The position numbers were made by a program, and so were the translations under genes. Of a stretch of DNA of 64,000 bases, positions 58,875-64,000 are shown piece after piece. Position 1 is the first letter of the stretch, and every line of letters starts with the position of its first letter. A model generated the notes under the pieces. That model did no database searches, was not told the origin of the DNA, and was given only the letters and a program-made list of their open reading frames with translations. This DNA comes from Enterovibrio paralichthyis (GTDB lineage: Bacteria; Pseudomonadota; Gammaproteobacteria; Enterobacterales; Vibrionaceae), in assembly GCF_019209835.1 (NCBI RefSeq), contig NZ_JAHUTS010000004.1:186001-250000 (forward strand), in the 5' to 3' direction.

Positions 58875-61499
58875 ATGAGCGATCTTGCTAAAGAGATCAC
58901 GCCCGTCAACATTGAAGAGGAGCTGAAAAGCTCATACCTCGACTACGCGATGTCCGTTATCGTGGGTCGTGCTCTTCCAGATGTGCGTGATGGTCTGAAG
59001 CCTGTACACCGCCGCGTGTTGTACGCGATGAATGTACTGGGCAACGACTGGAACAAAGCATATAAAAAATCTGCCCGTGTTGTCGGCGATGTGATCGGTA
59101 AATACCACCCACACGGTGACAGCGCAGTTTACGACACCATTGTTCGTATGGCACAGCCGTTCTCACTGCGTTACATGCTGGTCGATGGCCAGGGTAACTT
59201 CGGTTCGATCGACGGCGACTCTGCGGCAGCAATGCGTTACACCGAAGTTCGTATGGCGAAAATCGCCCACGAGCTACTGGCTGATTTGGACAAAGAGACC
59301 GTTGATTTCGTTCCGAACTACGACGGTACCGAGCAAATCCCAGAAGTAATGCCTACCCGCATTCCAAACCTGTTGGTGAACGGTTCGTCCGGTATCGCTG
59401 TAGGTATGGCGACCAATATTCCTCCGCACAACCTGACTGAAGTGGTTAACGGCTGTCTGGCGTATATCGAGAACGAAGATATCACCATCGAAGAGCTGAT
59501 GACGCACATCCCAGGTCCGGATTTCCCAACTGCTGCTATGATCAATGGCCGTAAAGGTATTGAAGATGCGTACCGCACCGGTCGCGGCAAGATTTACCTG
59601 CGCTCCAAAGCAGAAATCGAAGTTGAGAAAAACGGCAAAGAAACCATTATTGTTTCTGAGATCCCTTATCAGGTAAACAAAGCGCGTTTGATCGAAAAGA
59701 TCGCCGAGCTGGTTAAAGATAAGAAGATCGAAGGCATCAGTGCGCTGCGTGACGAGTCTGACAAAGACGGTATGCGCATCGTTATCGAATGTAAGCGTGA
59801 TGCAGTGGGTGAGGTTATCCTCAACAACCTGTATGCCCAAACTCAACTGCAAACTTCTTTCGGTATCAACATGGTTGCGCTGGATAACAACCAGCCTCGC
59901 CTGTTCAACCTGAAAGACATGCTGAAGTGCTTTGTGAACCACCGCCGTGAAGTGGTGACACGCCGTACTATCTATGAGCTACGTAAAGCCCGTGACCGTG
60001 CCCATATCCTGGAAGGTCTGGCGATTGCGCTGGCAAACATCGATGAAATCATCGAAATGATTCGTAATGCGCAAACCCCTGCGATTGCACGCGAAGAGCT
60101 GCAACAACGTGGTTGGGATTTGGGCACTGTAGCGGCAATGCTGGAAGCAACCGGTGTTGATGCAGCGCGTCCTGAGTGGCTGGAAGACGAATATGGCGTT
60201 CGTGATGGTAAATACTACCTGACCGAGCAACAGGCTCAGGCAATTCTGGATCTGCGTCTGCATAAACTGACTGGTCTTGAGCACGAGAAGATCCTGGATG
60301 AATACAAAGAGCTGCTGGCACTGATCGGCGAGCTGATGTTCATCCTGTCGAGCCCAGAGCGCCTGATGGAAGTGATCACTGAAGAGCTGATTGCTGTTCG
60401 TGATGGCTTTGGCGACGAGCGCCGTACTGAGATCACCGCAGCAAGTGCTGACATCGATATCGAAGACCTGATCAATCAGGAAGACGTTGTTGTGACCCTG
60501 TCGCACGAAGGTTACGTGAAGTATCAGCCTCTGTCTGATTACGAAGCGCAGCGCCGTGGTGGTAAAGGCAAGTCAGCAACGCGCATGAAAGAAGAAGACT
60601 ACATTGAGCGTCTTCTGGTTGCCAACACACACGACACTATTCTGTGCTTCTCAAGCCGTGGCCGTATGTACTGGTTGAAGGTTTACCAATTGCCTCTGGC
60701 ATCGCGTACTGCGCGTGGTAAGCCTATCGTTAACTTGCTGCCGCTGGAGCAGGATGAACGCATCACTGCGATTCTGCCTGTGAAAGAATATGCGGAAGAC
60801 AAGTTTGTCTTTATGGCAACCGGCGACGGTACCGTGAAGAAGACGCCGCTGACTGATTTCAGCCGTCCTCGCAGCGCCGGTATCATTGCAGTTAACCTGC
60901 GTGACAACGATTCGCTGATCGGTGTGGATATCACCACCGGTGACAACGACATCATGCTGTTCTCGAAGTCTGGTAAAGTTGTTCGCTTCAACGAAGGCCA
61001 GGTGCGTGGCATGGGTCGTACCGCCGCGGGTGTTCGCGGTATCAAACTGGCAGAGGGCGACAAGGTTGTTTCTCTGATTGTGCCTCACAATGATGGTGAT
61101 GTACTGACTGTGACTGAAAACGGTTACGGTAAACGTACAGAACTTGGTGAGTACCCAGCGAAGAGCCGCGCAACACAGGGTGTTGTCTCCATCAAGGTTT
61201 CTGAGCGCAACGGCAGCGTTGTCGGTGCGGTTCAGGTAGAAACCGGTGATGAATTCATGATGATCACCAACGCTGGTACCTTGGTGCGTACCCGCGTCGC
61301 TGAAGTGAGCCAGGTTGGCCGTAACACCCAAGGTGTGACACTGATCCGTACCGCTGAAGACGAGAAAGTGGTTGGACTGCAACGTATTGACGAGCCAGAT
61401 GAAGAAGATCTGCCGTTGGACGAAGAAGGTGAAACAGAAGGTCAAGTGGCCGCTGAAGCACCGGCAGAAGACAGCACTGACGGTGATACTGAAGAATAA
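58875..61499 (+). CDS. gyrA: DNA gyrase subunit A
   Basis: 874-residue subunit of DNA gyrase that cleaves and rejoins DNA. Active-site Tyr122 in AAAMRYTEVR; the quinolone-resistance-determining region reads HPHGDSAVYDTIV with Ser83 and Asp87, the susceptible-type residues. The C-terminal beta-pinwheel DNA-wrapping domain contains the GyrA-box QRRGGKG at about 557-563, and the protein ends in a strongly acidic tail. Divergent from ubiG. Confidence 0.98.
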   Translation: MSDLAKEITPVNIEEELKSSYLDYAMSVIVGRALPDVRDGLKPVHRRVLYAMNVLGNDWNKAYKKSARVVGDVIGKYHPHGDSAVYDTIVRMAQPFSLRYMLVDGQGNFGSIDGDSAAAMRYTEVRMAKIAHELLADLDKETVDFVPNYDGTEQIPEVMPTRIPNLLVNGSSGIAVGMATNIPPHNLTEVVNGCLAYIENEDITIEELMTHIPGPDFPTAAMINGRKGIEDAYRTGRGKIYLRSKAEIEVEKNGKETIIVSEIPYQVNKARLIEKIAELVKDKKIEGISALRDESDKDGMRIVIECKRDAVGEVILNNLYAQTQLQTSFGINMVALDNNQPRLFNLKDMLKCFVNHRREVVTRRTIYELRKARDRAHILEGLAIALANIDEIIEMIRNAQTPAIAREELQQRGWDLGTVAAMLEATGVDAARPEWLEDEYGVRDGKYYLTEQQAQAILDLRLHKLTGLEHEKILDEYKELLALIGELMFILSSPERLMEVITEELIAVRDGFGDERRTEITAASADIDIEDLINQEDVVVTLSHEGYVKYQPLSDYEAQRRGGKGKSATRMKEEDYIERLLVANTHDTILCFSSRGRMYWLKVYQLPLASRTARGKPIVNLLPLEQDERITAILPVKEYAEDKFVFMATGDGTVKKTPLTDFSRPRSAGIIAVNLRDNDSLIGVDITTGDNDIMLFSKSGKVVRFNEGQVRGMGRTAAGVRGIKLAEGDKVVSLIVPHNDGDVLTVTENGYGKRTELGEYPAKSRATQGVVSIKVSERNGSVVGAVQVETGDEFMMITNAGTLVRTRVAEVSQVGRNTQGVTLIRTAEDEKVVGLQRIDEPDEEDLPLDEEGETEGQVAAEAPAEDSTDGDTEE

Positions 61500-61525
61500 A
61501 ATTCATTCAGTTTAATCATATTGTA

Positions 61526-61556
61526 AAAAACGCAGCATTCGCTGCGTTTTTTTTAT
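61526..61556 (+). terminator. Rho-independent terminator of gyrA
   Basis: Stem AAAACGCAGC / GCTGCGTTTT with an ATTC loop and a T run. Confidence 0.92.
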
Positions 61557-61752
61557 CCCCTTTTTAATTGTGACTGAAATTGATTGCGCCTATCCGTTCC
61601 AATCACCTAAAAAAGGTGATAAAACAAAACCAATAACAATTCTTCTTGGCGTCTTGTGCTCCCTGAAACCGGGAGTTGGCGGAAACGGAAAGCCTCACTG
61701 ATTCACGAGACAGCCATAAATAAGCGATTTAATGCAGGAGCATTCGATAATC

Positions 61753-62835
61753 ATGGAAAAGGTATATAACTTCTCTGCTGGCCCGGCAATGTTGCCGGAA
61801 GCGGTTCTGGAAAAAGTACAGGCTGAACTGACTAACTGGAATGGCTTGGGCACATCCGTCATGGAGATTTCTCACCGCAGTAAGGAATTTCTGGCTGTTG
61901 TTGCAGAAGCCGAGAAAAACCTCCGTGAGCTGCTTTCTATTCCAGAAAACTATCATGTTTTGTATGCACAGGGTGGTGCTCGCGCGCAATTCGCTGCCGT
62001 ACCGATGAACTTGCTTGGCAGCAACACCATTGCTGACTATGTGGATGGCGGCTACTGGGCGGCGAGTGCAGTCAACGAAGCAAAGAAATACTGCACACCG
62101 AACGTTATCAATATCAAAACTGAAATTGATGGCAAGCGAGCGGTGCTCCCAGCCAAAGACTGGAAGTTGAGCAGTGATGGTGCCTTTGTGCACTTCTGTC
62201 CAAACGAAACCATCGACGGTATTGAAATTCGTGATTTGCCAGACACCAACAAGCCAATTGTTGCAGACATGTCTTCAACGATTTTGTCCCGTCCTATCGA
62301 TGTGTCTAAATACGGTGTGATTTACGCAGGCGCACAGAAAAACATTGGCCCTGCGGGTATCACGCTGGTGATTGTCCGTGACGATCTACTGGGACGTGCG
62401 AAAGAGTTCTTGCCGAATGTGCTGAACTACAAAACGCTGGTGGACAAAGAATCTATGTTCAACACGCCACCAACATTTGGTTGGTATCTGGCGGGTGAAG
62501 TCTATAAATGGCTGAAAGAGCAGGGTGGTGTTGAAGCGATGCAGCAGAAAAATGAAGCGAAAGCTGCGTTGCTTTATGACTTTATTGATGCGTCAGACTT
62601 TTACGTCAACAACATCCATCCAGACAACCGTTCATTAATGAATGTGCCTTTCCAACTGGTTAATCCAGAGTTGGATGAAGCATTCCTGAAGGAGTCTGAG
62701 GCGGCTGGGCTGGTTGCATTGAAAGGACACCGTGATGTAGGCGGTATGCGTGCTTCTATCTATAACGCGATGTCCTTGGAAGGTGTACAGGCGCTGGTCG
62801 CCTTTATGAAAGAGTTTGAAGCCAAAAACGCGTAA
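61753..62835 (+). CDS. serC: Phosphoserine aminotransferase
   Basis: PLP enzyme of serine biosynthesis (3-phosphohydroxypyruvate to phosphoserine) and of pyridoxal phosphate synthesis. 360 residues, as in E. coli. NFSAGPAMLPEAVLEKVQ at the start, HVLYAQGGARAQFAAVPMN for phosphate binding, and PLP Lys196 in YAGAQKNIGPAG. ATG 61753 is chosen to match the family; ATG 61732 upstream is in frame. Ends with a strong terminator. Confidence 0.96.
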   Translation: MEKVYNFSAGPAMLPEAVLEKVQAELTNWNGLGTSVMEISHRSKEFLAVVAEAEKNLRELLSIPENYHVLYAQGGARAQFAAVPMNLLGSNTIADYVDGGYWAASAVNEAKKYCTPNVINIKTEIDGKRAVLPAKDWKLSSDGAFVHFCPNETIDGIEIRDLPDTNKPIVADMSSTILSRPIDVSKYGVIYAGAQKNIGPAGITLVIVRDDLLGRAKEFLPNVLNYKTLVDKESMFNTPPTFGWYLAGEVYKWLKEQGGVEAMQQKNEAKAALLYDFIDASDFYVNNIHPDNRSLMNVPFQLVNPELDEAFLKESEAAGLVALKGHRDVGGMRASIYNAMSLEGVQALVAFMKEFEAKNA

Positions 62836-62848
62836 TCAGAATCTTTTG

Positions 62849-62880
62849 AAAAACCGCCGTCTATCGGCGGTTTTTTTTGC
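62849..62880 (+). terminator. Rho-independent terminator of serC
   Basis: Stem AAAACCGCCG / CGGCGGTTTT with a TCTAT loop, followed by eight T in all. Confidence 0.92.
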
Positions 62881-62950
62881 CTTAAAGTTACCTTTTGGAT
62901 GCTTGGCGGTTAAATATCGGTAAAGTGCCACCAATTAAAATACACCGTCT

Positions 62951-62966
62951 ACGCAAACGATTGCTT
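62951..62966 (+). promoter_or_regulatory. PurR operator upstream of xanP
   Basis: ACGCAAACGATTGCTT matches the PurR consensus ACGCAAACGTTTGCGT at 14 of 16 positions. It overlaps the -35 element of the likely xanP promoter. Confidence 0.8.
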
Positions 62967-62988
62967 TTTGCTGGCTTGCGGTTAGAAT
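62961..62988 (+). promoter_or_regulatory. Likely xanP promoter
   Basis: TTGCTT (62961-62966), a 16-base spacer and TAGAAT (62983-62988). The -35 lies inside the PurR box, the geometry of repression by steric block. Confidence 0.6.
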
Positions 62989-63126
62989 GGCGCGAAATTT
63001 CTTTCATCCCAACCACTTAACCAGCCGAATGTTCTGAGTAACAGCAATCACAGAGCATCACATTCAGCAGGCTGCTTTACCCATTCAGCGTAATGCAGAA
63101 GTGTGTTAATACAGGTAGTAAAACAA

Positions 63127-64000
63127 ATGAGCCTTTCGCGCAGTACCGAAAACAGCACCGAAAATGTCAGACCTTCCGAACTGGTTTATCGATTGGATGA
63201 CAGGCCACCTTTGCCACAAACCCTTTTTGCCGCTGTGCAGCACTTGCTGGCAATGTTCGTTGCGGTTGTCACTCCTTCATTGATCATCTGTCAGGCTCTG
63301 GGTCTGCCAGCTGCAGACACCAATACCATTGTGAGCATGTCACTGTTTGCTTCCGGTCTTGCCTCGTTTATCCAAATTAAAACCTTTGGACCGCTGGGCT
63401 CGGGGTTGCTTTCGATTCAGGGCACCAGCTTTAATTTTCTGGGACCAATCATCGGCGCCGGTCTGGCTATGAAAGCGGGCGGTACACCGACTGAAACAAT
63501 GATGGCTGCGATTTTCGGCACCATCATGGTGGCATCACTGACTGAAGTGTTCCTGTCGCGCGTAATGGATCATGCCCAACGCATTATTACACCGCTGGTT
63601 TCCGGTATTGTGGTGACCCTGATTGGCCTGACACTGATCCAGGTCGGTTTGACTTCAATGGGTGGTGGTTATGCAGCAATTGAAAACGGCACCTTTGGTA
63701 GTTTGAACAATCTGATGTTGGCTGGTTCGGTATTGGCCGTGATTGTGTTGCTAAACCGCATCAACAATCCTTACCTGCGTGTCTCTTCTATTGTTATCGC
63801 AATGACAGTCGGTACCGTTTTAGCCTACTCGCTGGGTATGGTAAATACCGCCCCGGCGCAGGACGTGCCGTTTGTCGCTATTCCGCAACCGATGCAGTAT
63901 GGCCTGTCGTTTGATTTCTCTTTGCTGATCCCTCTGGTGATTGTATTTCTTGTAACTTCACTGGAAGCAATCGGTGATATTACCGCCACCTCTGAAACAT
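63127..64000 (+). CDS. xanP: Xanthine permease (partial, runs off the window)
   Basis: NCS2-family purine:proton symporter; the first 291 residues are present. ELVYRLDDRPPLPQTLFAA, QHLLAMFVAVVTPSLIICQ, GSGLLSIQGTSFNFLGP and TSLEAIGDITATSE match E. coli XanP more closely than XanQ or UacT. A PurR-like operator upstream supports a purine role. AGGTAG lies before ATG 63127. The 3' end lies beyond the window. Confidence 0.93.
   Translation, partial: MSLSRSTENSTENVRPSELVYRLDDRPPLPQTLFAAVQHLLAMFVAVVTPSLIICQALGLPAADTNTIVSMSLFASGLASFIQIKTFGPLGSGLLSIQGTSFNFLGPIIGAGLAMKAGGTPTETMMAAIFGTIMVASLTEVFLSRVMDHAQRIITPLVSGIVVTLIGLTLIQVGLTSMGGGYAAIENGTFGSLNNLMLAGSVLAVIVLLNRINNPYLRVSSIVIAMTVGTVLAYSLGMVNTAPAQDVPFVAIPQPMQYGLSFDFSLLIPLVIVFLVTSLEAIGDITATSET

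Noticed and set aside
60651..61445. Antisense frame of 264 codons opposite gyrA
   Set aside because: Shadow of a highly conserved gene; codon pattern follows gyrA.
1..64000. CRISPR arrays, insertion sequences, prophage or integron features
   Set aside because: No regularly spaced direct repeats, transposase, integrase or attC-like sequences were seen anywhere; gene content is uniform chromosomal.

Overview
The window is about 64 kb of a gammaproteobacterial chromosome with dense, ordinary coding structure. Gene content and order point to the Vibrionaceae, in the Enterovibrio/Grimontia/Photobacterium neighbourhood; that placement is inference from synteny and protein similarity. Familiar core blocks are trxB / ald-lrp-ftsK-lolA-rarA-serS, metG divergent from apbC, udk-dcd-asmA, cysB, gyrA divergent from ubiG, nrdA-nrdB-yfaE, and serC-xanP. 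I saw no rRNA, tRNA, CRISPR array, insertion sequence, prophage or integron. Most genes end in clear Rho-independent terminators, several of them shared between converging genes.

Layout. 1-9.4 kb: thioredoxin reductase, alanine dehydrogenase, Lrp and the FtsK-LolA-RarA-SerS core run. 9.6-12.1 kb: a PAS chemoreceptor converging on an unrecognised helical protein. 12.3-19.5 kb: metG, apbC, udk, dcd, asmA. 19.5-24.8 kb: small accessory genes (CBS pair, membrane hydrolase, cob(I)alamin adenosyltransferase, dienelactone hydrolase, low-molecular-weight phosphatase, a CysB paralogue). 24.8-29.3 kb: an arginine-decarboxylase acid-resistance locus (adiA divergent from a PotE-type antiporter and a small predicted exported protein). 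29.3-31.8 kb: an M20 amidohydrolase with a two-piece permease. 32.1-35.4 kb: a chemoreceptor in one transcription unit with an orphan sugar-type binding protein. 35.8-43.7 kb: a coiled-coil membrane protein, cysB, a methyltransferase, a TauE-like permease, a DUF3943-like protein, tyrP and a CinA-like protein. 43.8-47.7 kb: gadB-gadC-glsA, a glutamine/glutamate acid-resistance operon. 48-52.5 kb: a TRAP transporter divergent from a cytoplasmic glycerophosphodiesterase and a DeoR-type regulator. 52.6-63 kb: ribonucleotide reductase, a HAD phosphatase, ubiG, gyrA and serC. xanP runs off the right edge.

How the genes work together. Two amino-acid-dependent acid-resistance modules lie within 23 kb. 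AdiA makes agmatine from arginine; GlsA makes glutamate (and ammonia) from glutamine, GadB decarboxylates it and GadC exports GABA. The TRAP/phosphodiesterase/DeoR cluster looks like a self-contained uptake-and-cleavage system with a 24-bp palindrome in its divergent promoter region; its substrate is unknown and it is the best candidate here for an undescribed pathway. A second candidate is a pair of tiny ORFs with a hairpin between ubiG and gyrA, on the ubiG strand. Regulatory sites that can be read directly include two TyrR-like boxes upstream of tyrP, a near-consensus PurR operator over the xanP promoter, and an NrdR-like pair plus a DnaA-like 9-mer upstream of nrdA.
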